Source: Ensifer adhaerens | GTDB lineage: Bacteria > Pseudomonadota > Alphaproteobacteria > Rhizobiales > Rhizobiaceae | DNA length: 64,000 nucleotides | Reading direction: 5' to 3' | Assembly (NCBI RefSeq): GCF_002940685.1 | Contig: NZ_PNFP01000028.1 | Location: 1-64,000 of the forward strand | Shown: one piece after another, positions 1-10,984 of the stretch | How positions within the stretch are numbered: position 1 is the stretch's first letter | How the letters are laid out: each line of letters begins with the position of its first letter | The notes under the pieces: model-generated | Told to the model about the DNA's origin: nothing | What the model saw: the letters and a program-made list of their open reading frames with translations, nothing else | Database searches by the model: none | Translations under genes and position numbers: made by a program

Positions 1-88
1 AGGTGATCACACGCTCCGACTTGTACAACCCGGCCGTCTTCAGGCCCTCGAGTTCTAAACGGAGATGGGTGAGGAAGCGTTCGTTCAT
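1..88 (-). CDS. kbl: Glycine C-acetyltransferase (2-amino-3-ketobutyrate CoA ligase), N-terminal part
   Basis: Only the first 29 codons lie in the window. The ATG at 88 directly follows the TGA (91-89) of the upstream dehydrogenase gene, so the two are probably cotranslated. The peptide starts MNERFLTHLRLELEGLK and continues TAGLYKSERVIT, which fits the N-terminus of Kbl (pattern FxxxLxxELExxxxxGLYKxERxI). Kbl is a PLP enzyme that converts 2-amino-3-ketobutyrate and CoA to glycine and acetyl-CoA, the second step of threonine breakdown after threonine dehydrogenase. Its place at the end of an importer operon suggests the imported compound feeds amino-acid catabolism. The match is short, so the call rests on this N-terminal pattern. 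Confidence 0.75.
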   Translation of the reverse strand, partial: MNERFLTHLRLELEGLKTAGLYKSERVIT

Positions 89-1201
89 TCAGACGCGTCC
101 CTCGGCTCGATCGACGGCGGCGGCAATGGTCGGAAAGCCGGTGCGGCAGAGCGCGTCGAGGCCTTCGAGGCCCAGCCGCTCGAGACCCAGTTCCGGCAGG
201 AGGTCGTTCTCGCCCTCGAAGTCCCGGCCGTACATGGCAGAGAAGATGCGGATGCCCGATTCATGCAGGACTGCCGGGCAGCCCGCGAGACGTGCAAGCT
301 GCGCGGTGACCACCAAGCCGAACGGGACATCTTCCGTCACGTAGCGGCTGTCCGCCGTCGCGGGGCCGGTGCCGTTGTTTCCGGCCTGGTACATTTCCTG
401 GTTCATCTGCGAGATGGTGCTGACGGGCACATGGAACGACAGGTGGAAATGCTGGAAAATGTCGCGCACCTTCAGGTCCAGCTTCTCGGCTATGGCCAGA
501 CGCTCGCGGTCGAGCGTTTCCAGCAGGCGGCCGATGTTTGGGGTGACGTTTTGCGCCTGCACCCAGCTTTCGCCGCGCTCCATGCGCGACATGTTGCCGA
601 GCGCGATGCCGAGGTGGTTTTGCGGGTTCAGGTTCGAAAGCGCGATTGCCAGCAGGCTGCCGCGGTCAACGAAGTGTTCGCCGAACAGCGCCGTGCAGAC
701 CGCGTGCCCGCGTGCACTCTGTGACGCGGGAACGGTCGCGAGGTCGACCTGCTTGCGGATCGTATTTACGTGCACCAGCGCCGGGCCGAGCTTCCGGCCG
801 CTGACGATGGTTGTGCCCCAGGCAACGATCGGCACGGTGATGCCGCGCGCCGCCAGCAGCGACGAAAGATAGAGCGCTCCGAACGAGGTGTGCGAGCTGA
901 AGATCACCACCTGCCCGGCGGTCAGATGCGGCGCGATCGCGTCCAGCACGAACCGGTGACCGTAGGCCGGCAGCGCGACGAGGATCGCATCCGCGTCGCT
1001 GACCAGATCTTCCGCGCTTTCGGCAACGGCCGGAAGGAAGGTGCCTTCGATGGCACCCTCTGCCGTCAGGCTCTCACCCTCGGCCAGTGCCAAAGTCCCC
1101 GTGCCGGATGGCGACCAGAGCGTTGCCTTGTGTCCGAGTTTTTCCAGAAGGGCGGCAGTGCCGAAGGCAATAGAGCCAGCACCCGCGATACCTACACGCA
1201 T
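89..1201 (-). CDS. NAD(P)-dependent opine-type (octopine/nopaline) dehydrogenase family protein
   Basis: 370 residues starting MRVGIAGAGSIAFG. The GxGxxxxG dinucleotide-binding turn is at the very N-terminus, which decides this start over a longer frame. The C-terminal half has the helical opine-dehydrogenase pattern, with SNLNPQNHLGIALGN in the middle and a conserved histidine in the N-P-x-x-H context typical of the octopine/nopaline dehydrogenase domain. Such enzymes reversibly join an amino acid and a 2-oxo acid by reductive imine formation, or run in reverse to split opine-like N-carboxyalkyl amino acids. The gene follows the ABC ATPase gene after 61 bp and abuts kbl. The substrate cannot be read from the sequence; degradation of the transported compound is an inference from the operon. 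Confidence 0.8.
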   Translation of the reverse strand: MRVGIAGAGSIAFGTAALLEKLGHKATLWSPSGTGTLALAEGESLTAEGAIEGTFLPAVAESAEDLVSDADAILVALPAYGHRFVLDAIAPHLTAGQVVIFSSHTSFGALYLSSLLAARGITVPIVAWGTTIVSGRKLGPALVHVNTIRKQVDLATVPASQSARGHAVCTALFGEHFVDRGSLLAIALSNLNPQNHLGIALGNMSRMERGESWVQAQNVTPNIGRLLETLDRERLAIAEKLDLKVRDIFQHFHLSFHVPVSTISQMNQEMYQAGNNGTGPATADSRYVTEDVPFGLVVTAQLARLAGCPAVLHESGIRIFSAMYGRDFEGENDLLPELGLERLGLEGLDALCRTGFPTIAAAVDRAEGRV

Positions 1202-1262
1202 GTCGTTTTCCAATTCATCTGATAGTCGGTGACGGGCTCCGCCCGCCGTCGAGACGTCGTTG

Positions 1263-2345
1263 TTATGAAGCGTTGCGGGACGGAATGAGCGTGGTCGCCT
1301 CCGCCGACCAGCCAACCCAGATGTCGTCAAGGCTCAGGCCCTCCACTTCGCTCGGGTGAACGAGCGCGTTGAGCAGATGCCCCTCGCCGATCTCGACCTT
1401 GAGCGAAGTGTGGTTGCCCTTGAAAACGCGCTGGCGGATGCGCCCCTTTACCCGGTTGGCGACACCCGGTTCGCCGGCCGAGCATTGGATCGCTTCCGGC
1501 CGCAGCACGACGTAGATCGCGTCGCCCGCCTTGGGCGACAGCGCGCCGGCCGACGCCTTGATCGTCATGCCGTTCCACCGCACTGCGGCTTCGCCGGCGT
1601 CGGTGCCGACGACATCGGAGCGCAACAGGTTGGTTTCGCCGAGGAAGGTCGCCACGAAGGCGGAACCGGGGCGCTTGTAGAGGCTCGCCGGATCGCCCAT
1701 CTGCTCGATCCGGCCATTGTTCATGACCACGATCGTATCCGACATGGTGAGCGCCTCTTCCTGATCGTGGGTCACGAACATGAAGGTCTTGCCCGTCTGT
1801 TCCTGGATCGCCTTGAGTTCGATCTGCATCGTCTGGCGAAGCTTGGCGTCGAGCGCGGAAAGCGGCTCGTCGAGAAGCAGTACGTCGGGATCGGGCGCAA
1901 GGGCGCGCATCAGGGCAACGCGCTGACGCTGGCCGCCCGACAGCTCGGATGGAAGGCGGCTCGCGAATTCCTGCAGCTGCACGAGTTCCAGCAGTTCCGA
2001 TACGCGCCTCTGGATCTGTTTCTGGTCGACGCCCTTAAGCTCCAGCCCGAAGGCGATGTTCTTTGCGACCGTCATATGCGGGAACAGCGCGTAATCCTGG
2101 AACACGATGTTGACGTTGCGCCGGTTCGGCGGAACCATTGTCACGTCGCGGCCGGAGAGCAGGATGCGGCCCTCCGTCGGCGTTTCGAACCCGCCGAGCA
2201 TGCGCAGCGTCGTCGACTTGCCGCAGCCCGAGGGACCAAGCAGCGTGACGAACTTGCCGCGCTCGATGTTGAGGTTGAGATTATCGACCGCGACAAAGCT
2301 GCCGAAGCTCTTTCTGACATTTTCGAACTGAACAACCGGTTCCAT
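1263..2345 (-). CDS. ABC transporter ATP-binding protein, spermidine/putrescine (PotA) type
   Basis: 360 residues. Walker A GPSGCGKST is at about 37-45, the Q-loop at 83, signature LSGGQ at 135-139 and Walker B VLLLDEPLSALD from 155. A C-terminal extension of about 100 residues fits a TOBE domain, as in PotA-type ATPases. It energises the importer formed with the two permeases and binding protein encoded just upstream. The ATG at 2345 overlaps the TGA of the permease gene (ATGA), which shows translational coupling and fixes the start; a much longer open frame extends upstream but is out of register with the permease. Substrate class (polyamine or other small cationic/opine-like compound) comes from family only. 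Confidence 0.93.
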   Translation of the reverse strand: MEPVVQFENVRKSFGSFVAVDNLNLNIERGKFVTLLGPSGCGKSTTLRMLGGFETPTEGRILLSGRDVTMVPPNRRNVNIVFQDYALFPHMTVAKNIAFGLELKGVDQKQIQRRVSELLELVQLQEFASRLPSELSGGQRQRVALMRALAPDPDVLLLDEPLSALDAKLRQTMQIELKAIQEQTGKTFMFVTHDQEEALTMSDTIVVMNNGRIEQMGDPASLYKRPGSAFVATFLGETNLLRSDVVGTDAGEAAVRWNGMTIKASAGALSPKAGDAIYVVLRPEAIQCSAGEPGVANRVKGRIRQRVFKGNHTSLKVEIGEGHLLNALVHPSEVEGLSLDDIWVGWSAEATTLIPSRNAS

Positions 2346-3139
2346 CAGCGGATCCTCGAACGACGTGTGAGATATTCTGCGTAGAGCCCGACGACAGCCG
2401 TCACGACCAGGACGAGCGTCGCCATGACGTTGATCTCCGGTGACATGCCGGATTGCACCCGGGCGAAGATCAGCATCGGCAGCGTCGGGCGATAGCCGCC
2501 GAGGAAGAAGGTCCGGACGAAGTCGTCGCTCGACAGCAGCAGGCAGAAGATCATGCCGCCGAAGATGGCCGGTCCCAGGTAAGGCAGGGTGACGCGGAAG
2601 AAGGTGACGGTGCTGTCGGCGCCGAGATCGCGCGCGGCGTCGACCAGATTGCCGGGCATGGAGCGCAGCCGCGTCAGCACCATGACCACCACGAAGGGTA
2701 CGGCATGGACGACGTGGCCGAGAATGATGGCGACTGTCCCCGTCGGCAGGTCGATGGTGGTGATGAAGATGCGAAGCGAAATCGCCGAGATCATGCCCGG
2801 CACGACGGCCGGCAGGCAGGCGATGGCGAAGGCTACGTATTGAGTGGCACCGCGCAGCGATCCGATCAGCATCGCGATCCAGACCCCGATCACCGTCGCA
2901 ATCGCCGTCGTCGCCGCGGCGATCATGATCGTGTAGAGGCAGGCGTCCAGGAACTGCTTGTCCTGGATCACCTTGGCGTACCAGTCGATCGTCAGGTTTC
3001 CGAGCGGAAACGAGATGAAGCTCGCATCCTTGAAGCTGACGGCGACCATCAGCGACAGCGGCAGAAACAGGTACAGAACAAACAGCCAGTAGAAGGACTT
3101 GAGGGCCAGCCCCGGCCAATCGTGAAACATGGCGCGCAT
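2345..3139 (-). CDS. ABC transporter permease, PotC type
   Basis: 264 residues starting MRAMFHDWPG, chosen because this ATG overlaps the stop of the preceding permease gene (ATGA at 3139). About six hydrophobic segments are visible, beginning with SFYWLFVLYLFLPLSLMVAV. The cytoplasmic EAA loop that docks the ATPase reads NLVDAARDLGADSTVTFFRV. This is the second membrane subunit of a PotB/PotC-type heterodimer. It is followed by the ATPase gene with another 4-bp overlap, so stoichiometric production is likely. The longer upstream reading gives a basic non-membrane leader and is rejected. Confidence 0.92.
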   Translation of the reverse strand: MRAMFHDWPGLALKSFYWLFVLYLFLPLSLMVAVSFKDASFISFPLGNLTIDWYAKVIQDKQFLDACLYTIMIAAATTAIATVIGVWIAMLIGSLRGATQYVAFAIACLPAVVPGMISAISLRIFITTIDLPTGTVAIILGHVVHAVPFVVVMVLTRLRSMPGNLVDAARDLGADSTVTFFRVTLPYLGPAIFGGMIFCLLLSSDDFVRTFFLGGYRPTLPMLIFARVQSGMSPEINVMATLVLVVTAVVGLYAEYLTRRSRIR

Positions 3140-4125
3140 CAGAATGTCCTTTGTTTCGTGCCGCCGACGACCCGCATGAACAGACCGACGGTGACGAGGG
3201 ATGCGGCAAGCATGATCATCGCGAAGGCGGCACCGGCCGGCCAACGGCTGCTGGCGCCGTGGAAGAAACTGCTGATCGTTTCGGAGAACATGCTGGTGGT
3301 CGGCCCGCCAAGCAGAATGGGAGCGGCAAACACGCCCATGCAGGTGAGGAAGACCAGCGAGCAGCCCGACACGATGCCGTCGCGCGAAAGCGGCAGGATG
3401 ATGCGGCGAAAGCGCGTGAACGGTCCTGCCCCGAGATCGGCCGACGCATCGAGCAGCGACTTCGGAATCTTTTCGATCGCCGAATAGAGCGGCAGCAGCA
3501 TGTAGAGGCAGACCATGTAGACCAGGCCGAAGCTGATCGAGAAGGACGTGTAGAGCATCTGGATGGGACGCTCGGTCAGCCCGATTTCCCTGAGCAGCAC
3601 GTTGACGGCACCGCGATTGGCCAGAAGCATGATGACGGAGAAGATGCGGATGATCTCGCCGGCCCAGAACGGCGCCAGGAGCAGGAGCAGCGCGCGCGAC
3701 CGGCTGCCCGCCGAAACCACCTTCGCCACGTAATAGGCCACCGGGTAGACCACGACCAGGGTGACGGCGGTTGCGATGGAGGCATAGATGAAGCTGCGCA
3801 ACAGCGGCATCCAGTAGAGCTTTTCACTGAAGAAGAGCGCGTAGTTGTCGAGCGTGAAACGGGCTTCCACGCCCGGCTGCGGCGGATAGCTGGACAGAAG
3901 GCTGATGCGCAGCATCTCGTAGATCGGCCCGATATGCATCATCAGCATCCAGACAACCGGCACGCCGGCCAGAAGCAGGATGCGCCCATATCGCCACTCG
4001 GCAACAGCGCCCAAGGTGTAGCGATAGAGCGGCGAGTGGATCACCCTCGCGATACCGGTTGAATATTTCATCTGCGCGGCGCGGACGGGGATACCGCCAC
4101 CTGCCGCATGTGTTCCCACGGCCAT
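3139..4125 (-). CDS. ABC transporter permease, PotB type
   Basis: 328 residues with a hydrophobic anchor ILLLAGVPVVWMLMM and a total of about six membrane segments. The EAA-like loop is KSLLDASADLGAGPFTRFRR. The periplasmic loop after the first segment is long, as in PotB. The ATG at 4125 has GGGAT about 7 bases upstream; an internal Met at 4071 (MKYSTGI) is an alternative start without a clear ribosome site. The gene lies 109 bp after the binding-protein gene and overlaps the next permease gene by 4 bp. It forms the translocation pore with its downstream neighbour. Confidence 0.9.
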   Translation of the reverse strand: MAVGTHAAGGGIPVRAAQMKYSTGIARVIHSPLYRYTLGAVAEWRYGRILLLAGVPVVWMLMMHIGPIYEMLRISLLSSYPPQPGVEARFTLDNYALFFSEKLYWMPLLRSFIYASIATAVTLVVVYPVAYYVAKVVSAGSRSRALLLLLAPFWAGEIIRIFSVIMLLANRGAVNVLLREIGLTERPIQMLYTSFSISFGLVYMVCLYMLLPLYSAIEKIPKSLLDASADLGAGPFTRFRRIILPLSRDGIVSGCSLVFLTCMGVFAAPILLGGPTTSMFSETISSFFHGASSRWPAGAAFAMIMLAASLVTVGLFMRVVGGTKQRTF

Positions 4126-4234
4126 TGAATTATCCCAAGGCTTGTCCGCGACCCGGCGGGTATTGGCAGGACATGCGTCACCGTTCTGACCCCGCCGCCA
4201 CAGCGAGGTCAGTCAGTCATCACAATGCGATTGC

Positions 4235-5341
4235 TCAGGCCGCCTTCAGTTCGGCGACGGCGCGGTCGATGATCTCGTTCTTCATCGAGCGATTGAGCGA
4301 GCTGAAGAAGGTGACGCGCTCGAGCTCTTCCTGCGGCAGCGTCGATGCCAGCCGTTCCTTGTCGTTCAGCAGTTTGTCGACGCCCGAGATCGTCGAGCTG
4401 AAGCCGGAGGTGCGCGTCATCGCCGCGCCGACCTCGGGGTTCGCCAGGATCGCGTCGAACAGCTTGTAGGCATTCTCGGCGTTGGGCGCGTTGTTGACGA
4501 TGTTCAGCGTGTAGCAGAACCCGTAGGTGCCTTCCTTCGGCACGGAGAGCTTGACCGGCACGCCGTCCATGATCAGCTTGGCGGCGGGGCCCGACCAGGC
4601 CTGCGCCAGATGGATGTCCTCGTTGATGAACATCTGCTGCACTTCGCTGGCCGCATCGTAGTACTTGCGAACCATATGCTTGTGCTTGATCAGGTGGTCG
4701 CGCGCTTCGCTGGCGGCCTTCTGGGCCGCCTCGACCTTGTCGGTGTAGGTGACGAAGTCGCCGTCATGACCCAGATACTTCATGGTGATCGACATGAAAT
4801 CGCCGGCCATGTAGGCGGTCAGGCCTTCGTATTTCTCGTCGAACATGATGCCCCAGCTGTCGGCTTCCGGCACGTAGTCGGTGTTGCGCACGAGGCCTTC
4901 GTAGCCAGCAAGGATCGGCAATCCCCAGAGGTTACCTTCGTAACGAGCCCAGGCCGCGTCCTGATAGGCGGGATTGAGGTTCGACCAGTTGCGCAGCTTT
5001 GCCGTATCCAGCGCCTGCACCAGCTTCGAGCCGATGAACTGGCCGTAGCGGTGGCCGGCGACCGTGACGATATCGGTCGTCGGGTTTGCGCCTTCCGCCG
5101 TCAACAGGTTGTACTGCTTGCCCTGGTCGTCGGTCAGGCGGATGCGAACCTCGATACCGCTGTCCTTCTGGAACTGCTCGATGAAATCCTGCGGCAGGAA
5201 CTTGTCATAGGTGGTGATGTTGAGAACCGCGCCCTCAGCACGCGCCGACCGGATGATGTAGGGCGCGGCGAGCACCGTTGCGCCACCTGCACCCAAAAGC
5301 TTGAGCGCGTTCCTGCGATTGATCTTCTGCCCGAATACCAT
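4235..5341 (-). CDS. ABC transporter substrate-binding protein, PotD type, Tat-like signal
   Basis: 368 residues. The N-terminus NRRNALKLLGAGG carries a twin-arginine pattern (R9-R10) before a hydrophobic stretch and an Ala-x-Ala cleavage site near residue 35, so export of a folded periplasmic protein is likely. The mature part starts VLNITTYDKFLPQDF, typical of PotD/extracellular binding protein family 1 members. The start is fixed by a strong AGGAGG five bases upstream. First gene of the operon, which runs on through both permeases, the ATPase, the dehydrogenase and kbl. It captures the substrate in the periplasm; ligand unknown. Confidence 0.92.
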   Translation of the reverse strand: MVFGQKINRRNALKLLGAGGATVLAAPYIIRSARAEGAVLNITTYDKFLPQDFIEQFQKDSGIEVRIRLTDDQGKQYNLLTAEGANPTTDIVTVAGHRYGQFIGSKLVQALDTAKLRNWSNLNPAYQDAAWARYEGNLWGLPILAGYEGLVRNTDYVPEADSWGIMFDEKYEGLTAYMAGDFMSITMKYLGHDGDFVTYTDKVEAAQKAASEARDHLIKHKHMVRKYYDAASEVQQMFINEDIHLAQAWSGPAAKLIMDGVPVKLSVPKEGTYGFCYTLNIVNNAPNAENAYKLFDAILANPEVGAAMTRTSGFSSTISGVDKLLNDKERLASTLPQEELERVTFFSSLNRSMKNEIIDRAVAELKAA

Positions 5342-5641
5342 TGTTCCTCCTCGCGCCTCCCAGCGTGACTTGACGGCGCCGGTGCGCGCATGCGCGCTCT
5401 TTCGGTCCCGTCTCCAATCGTGCAATCGATCAACCCGATCGCAGCTCACACAAAGATTGGCGTAGCAAATTTGACCCGTCTAATTGTTTTTAAGCCTGCG
5501 TCCATTCCAAAAGGTTATACGTTCCAATCGCCTCCCCCTCGGCAGGCGACGTTATTTCGCAGGGTCTGCGGTTGGGTTCATTGTCAAGATCCGCAGGCAG
5601 CGATAGGTTTGACACGCATATGTCACGTGAGAAGTTATGGG
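5342..5641. promoter_or_regulatory. Divergent promoter region between importer operon and LysR gene
   Basis: This 300-bp stretch separates the ABC operon (minus) from the LysR gene (plus). It is more AT-rich than its surroundings. At 5456-5470 the sequence ATTGGCGTAGCAAAT has the T-N11-A form of a LysR binding box with four of five bases of each arm paired, so it is a candidate operator for the neighbouring LysR protein. No small gene with a convincing ribosome site was seen. Confidence 0.45.
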
Positions 5642-6556
5642 ATGAAACGCGCACCGAACCTGCGACAAATCGAGGCCCTGAAAGCCGTGATCGAGTGCGG
5701 CACCGTCAGCCGTGCCGCGGAGGTCCTGCATATCTCGCAGCCCGCGGTGAGCAAGCTCCTGGCGCATCTCGAAGAAGACACGGAGCTTGAACTGTTCGAT
5801 CGCATCAAGGGCCGGCTCATTCCGTCGGAGCATGGGATGCGGCTCTACAAGGAGATCGATCGTGTGTTTGCCGGCATCAAGCAGATCGAGCGCGCCGTCG
5901 ACCTGATCCGGCGCGAGGAACTCGGGCAGATCTCGGTCGGCGTGATGCCGGCGCTTTCCGGCCTCTTCATCAGCGACACCAACAAGCGTTTCCTTGCCGG
6001 GCACGGCGACGCCTACATCTCGGTGGTGATCCGCAGCTCGCAGTTCATCGTCGAATGGCTGCTTTCCAAGCAGGTCGATATCGGCCTCATCAACCGCAAT
6101 ACGGACAACCCCTATATCGAGTGCGTTCCGCTGCGCGGCGGAGACCTCGTCTGCATCGCGCCGCGCGACCATCGCTTCGCCGCGAAAGCGGAGATCGTGC
6201 CCTCCGACATCCATGGCGAACCTTATATCGGCTTTGCCGCCGACAACCGCATCCGGCAGAAGATCGAAAGCACGCTCGACAGCTACGGCACCCGCCTGAA
6301 CTACATCATGGACGCGACGCTTGCACCGGCCGTGTGTGAAATGGTCGCCAACGGACTGGGGATCGCCATCGTCGATCCGGTATTCGCCTTCGGCCAGCGC
6401 GACCGACTGACGATCCGACCTTTCCTCCCCAGCATCGCGTCGGATCTCAGCCTCTGCTGGCTGCGCGACACGCGAAACCGGCACCTGGTCGACGCCTATG
6501 TCGAGGCGACCCGCGCCACGGTCCAGGACATGCGGCAAGCGATGGATACCAACTGA
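5642..6556 (+). CDS. LysR-family transcriptional regulator
   Basis: 304 residues starting MKRAPNLRQIEALKAV. The winged helix-turn-helix covers about residues 5-65, with the recognition segment HISQPAVSKLLAHLEED. The rest is a type 2 periplasmic-binding-like effector domain (ISVGVMPALSGLFI onward). The longer upstream frame lacks any recognisable domain and is rejected. Divergent from the PotABCD-like importer operon, and so probably its regulator, responding to the imported compound or a breakdown product. Effector identity is not visible. Confidence 0.92.
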   Translation: MKRAPNLRQIEALKAVIECGTVSRAAEVLHISQPAVSKLLAHLEEDTELELFDRIKGRLIPSEHGMRLYKEIDRVFAGIKQIERAVDLIRREELGQISVGVMPALSGLFISDTNKRFLAGHGDAYISVVIRSSQFIVEWLLSKQVDIGLINRNTDNPYIECVPLRGGDLVCIAPRDHRFAAKAEIVPSDIHGEPYIGFAADNRIRQKIESTLDSYGTRLNYIMDATLAPAVCEMVANGLGIAIVDPVFAFGQRDRLTIRPFLPSIASDLSLCWLRDTRNRHLVDAYVEATRATVQDMRQAMDTN

Positions 6557-6642
6557 GACTGCGCGCGGTGGCCTGCCGGATTTCGCGGCTTTACAAGCTG
6601 CGATCAGCGGTTGAGATTGCGGCCCGACAAAGATGGTGAACC

Positions 6643-8420
<1,778 letters not shown>

Positions 8421-8479
8421 TCAATGGACAAAAGCGCCATGAAATTGCACAAATCGAACATGACTTCAGGATATGCGAC

Positions 8480-9367
8480 ATGAAGAAGGCGGTTCCGACC
8501 TACGAGCTCTACGGCGAGAGGACCGGGGAACGGCCGGATTTCTGGTTGCATTGCGAGACGATCCCGTCGCGAAGCAGCCGTTATCACTGGGAAATCGGGC
8601 TGCACCGGCACGACAGCTTCTTTCAGATCTTGTACATTTCCGGCGGCTCCGGCGATGCCGTCTTCGGCAATGCGGTCCATATGATCGAGCCCCCCGTGGT
8701 CATCACCGTTCCGCCGGCGCTGGGCCACGGTTTCCGCTTCTCGCGCGACATCGACGGTTTCGTCTTCACCATCCTTGCCTCGCACCTGAAGACGCCACCC
8801 GGCGAGCGCAGCCGTCTCGGCGCGTGGCTCGCCGCCCCGCACCTGACCCGGCTCGACGACCGCAGCGATGCGGCCTATATCGCAGCAACGCTCACGCGCC
8901 TGGCCAAGGAGTGGGAAACCAGCCGCAGCAACCGCGCCGATCTCCTGGACGCCTATCTGACCTCCGCTCTGATGCTGACGGCGCGCCTCGACGAGGCAGG
9001 CGACGAGCGGGATGACAGCGGCGAGAGTGAAAACGAAAGGCGGGTCCAACGCTTCCAGGCCCTCTTGCAGCAACACCACCACGCGCATTGGCCGGCCGCC
9101 GCCTATGCCCGCGAACTCGGCCTGTCGCAAACCCACCTCAACCGGATCACGCGCGCCGTCACCGGCCTCAGCGCCCACGAGATGATTTCGCGGAAACGCA
9201 TCGGAGAGGCGAAGCGCGAGCTCGTTTTCACCCGCGCCAGCGTGCAGGAAATCAGCTTCCGCCTCGGCTTTGCCGACCCCGCCTATTTCTCCCGCTTCTT
9301 CCTGCGCCAGACGGGCATGACGCCGCGGGCCTGGCGGCTTGCCGAGCGCGAACGGCTCGGCGCCTGA
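8480..9367 (+). CDS. pobR: AraC-family regulator of 4-hydroxybenzoate use
   Basis: 295 residues starting MKKAVPTYELYGE. The N-terminal cupin-like sensor domain includes HWEIGLHRHDSFFQILYI, and the C-terminal AraC domain has two helix-turn-helix units, with AYARELGLSQTHLNRI and VQEISFRLGFADPAYFSRFF. Rhizobial PobR proteins are AraC-type activators of pobA that respond to 4-hydroxybenzoate; the divergent position here supports that role. The longer upstream frame is not similar to the family. Symbol assigned by family and position. Confidence 0.88.
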   Translation: MKKAVPTYELYGERTGERPDFWLHCETIPSRSSRYHWEIGLHRHDSFFQILYISGGSGDAVFGNAVHMIEPPVVITVPPALGHGFRFSRDIDGFVFTILASHLKTPPGERSRLGAWLAAPHLTRLDDRSDAAYIAATLTRLAKEWETSRSNRADLLDAYLTSALMLTARLDEAGDERDDSGESENERRVQRFQALLQQHHHAHWPAAAYARELGLSQTHLNRITRAVTGLSAHEMISRKRIGEAKRELVFTRASVQEISFRLGFADPAYFSRFFLRQTGMTPRAWRLAERERLGA

Positions 9368-9488
9368 CCCGAGCGCAGCCCGGCGCCGGAATTGCATACA
9401 ATCCAAAAAGACTTTTGAAACGACTCAAAACGGGAGCAGAATCAGGGCCCGGATCCGAGGGGGACCCGGAGGGTATACGGAGGAAGAC

Positions 9489-10937
9489 ATGGCAGTACGC
9501 GATCCGTCGCCCTCGTTGTACAACGAGGATCTGGCACCGGCCGAGGAGCGCCGGTGGGGCGCTTTCAGCATCTTCAATGTGTGGACATCCGACGTGCATA
9601 GCCTGTGGGGCTACTACCTCGCAGCGAGCCTTTTCCTGCTTTGCGGCAGCTTCGTGAATTTCGTGATCGCGATCGGTATCGGGTCGCTGGTGATCTTCTT
9701 CCTGATGAGCCTTGTCGGCAATGCGGGCGTGCGCACCGGCGTGCCGTTCCCGGTTCTCGCCCGCGCCTCCTTCGGTACATTCGGCGCCAACGTGCCGGCG
9801 CTGGTACGCGCCGTCGTCGCCTGCTTCTGGTACGGCGCGCAGACGGCTGCCGCCTCCGGCGCGATCGTCGCGCTTCTCATTCGCAACGAAAGCATGCTGG
9901 CCTTCCACCAGAACAGCCACATGCTCGGCCATTCGACGCTCGAGGTCATCTGCTACGTCGTCGTCTGGTCGCTGCAACTGCTCATCATCCAGCGCGGCAT
10001 GGAGACCGTACGCAAGTTCCAGGACTGGGCGGGCCCGGCCGTCTGGATCATGATGCTGATCCTTGCCGTCTACCTCGTCGTCAAATCAGGAACCTTCTCC
10101 TTCGGCTCGGAAATTCCGCGCGACGTGCTGATCGAAAAGACCAAGGACGCGGGCGTCCCCTGGGAGCCCGGCACTTTCCCGGCGCTCGCGGCAGTCGCTG
10201 CCACCTGGATCACCTATTTCGCGGCGCTCTATCTGAACTTCTGCGACTTCTCGCGCTATGCGACCGACGAGAAGACGCTGCGCAAGGGCAACCTCTGGGG
10301 CCTGCCGATCAACCTGCTCGCCTTCTGCCTGGTTGCCGGCGTCACGACGACGGCCGCCTTTGCCGTCTATGGCGAAGTGCTGCTGCATCCCGATCAGATT
10401 TCGGCGAAATTCGACAGCTGGTTCCTGGCGCTGCTCGCGGCACTCACCTTTGCGGTGGCGACCCTCGGCATCAACGTGGTGGCGAACTTCGTGTCGCCCG
10501 CCTTCGATTTCGCCAACGTCTTCCCGCGGCAGATCAACTTCAAGCGCGGCGGCTACATCGCCGCACTGATCGCCCTCATCCTCTACCCGTTCGCCCCCTG
10601 GGAAACGGGTGCCGCGCACTTCGTCAACTTCATCGGGTCGACGATGGGGCCGATCTTCGGGGTTATGATGGTGGACTATTATCTGATCCGCCGCGGACAG
10701 CTGAACGTCGAGGCGCTCTACCACGAGGACGGCGAGTTCCGCTTCCAGGGCGGCTGGCACGGCAGCGCCTTCGTCGCCTTTGCCATCGGGGCGCTGTTCT
10801 CCTCGATCCTGCCGACGTTCACCAACATCCTGCCGGCCTGGTGGGGAATCTATGGCTGGTTCTTCGGCGTCGCCATCGGCGGAGCGATCTACTACGTCCT
10901 GAGGATCGGCGCCCGCAAGCCGGCCTTCGCGGCCTAG
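9489..10937 (+). CDS. NCS1-family permease (cytosine/uracil/thiamine/allantoin type)
   Basis: 482 residues with about 12 hydrophobic segments. The N-terminal NEDLAPAEERRWGAFSIFNVW and the following W-x-x-D pattern are typical of nucleobase:cation symporter-1 proteins, as is the length. The start is fixed by GGAGGAAGAC directly before the ATG; an earlier frame start has none. It is an inner-membrane symporter for a small heterocyclic compound, possibly hydantoin, purine or pyrimidine. Its position after pobR and a shared upstream 10-mer with the pobA-pobR region raise the possibility that it is coregulated with aromatic acid use, but NCS1 members are not known to me as 4-hydroxybenzoate carriers. 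Confidence 0.9.
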   Translation: MAVRDPSPSLYNEDLAPAEERRWGAFSIFNVWTSDVHSLWGYYLAASLFLLCGSFVNFVIAIGIGSLVIFFLMSLVGNAGVRTGVPFPVLARASFGTFGANVPALVRAVVACFWYGAQTAAASGAIVALLIRNESMLAFHQNSHMLGHSTLEVICYVVVWSLQLLIIQRGMETVRKFQDWAGPAVWIMMLILAVYLVVKSGTFSFGSEIPRDVLIEKTKDAGVPWEPGTFPALAAVAATWITYFAALYLNFCDFSRYATDEKTLRKGNLWGLPINLLAFCLVAGVTTTAAFAVYGEVLLHPDQISAKFDSWFLALLAALTFAVATLGINVVANFVSPAFDFANVFPRQINFKRGGYIAALIALILYPFAPWETGAAHFVNFIGSTMGPIFGVMMVDYYLIRRGQLNVEALYHEDGEFRFQGGWHGSAFVAFAIGALFSSILPTFTNILPAWWGIYGWFFGVAIGGAIYYVLRIGARKPAFAA

Positions 10938-10944
10938 CTGTTGC

Positions 10945-10977
10945 GCAGCATGCCCGGTTGAATGCCGGGCATGCTGC
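10945..10977. terminator. Hairpin between convergent NCS1 permease and hydroxylase genes
   Basis: A perfect 13-bp stem (GCAGCATGCCCGG at 10945-10957 pairing with 10965-10977) with a 7-nt loop lies in the 47-bp gap between two convergent stop codons. The uridine tract is poor on both strands, so it may act as a bidirectional terminator or as an RNA 3' end protector. Confidence 0.65.
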
Positions 10978-10984
10978 CGCACTT

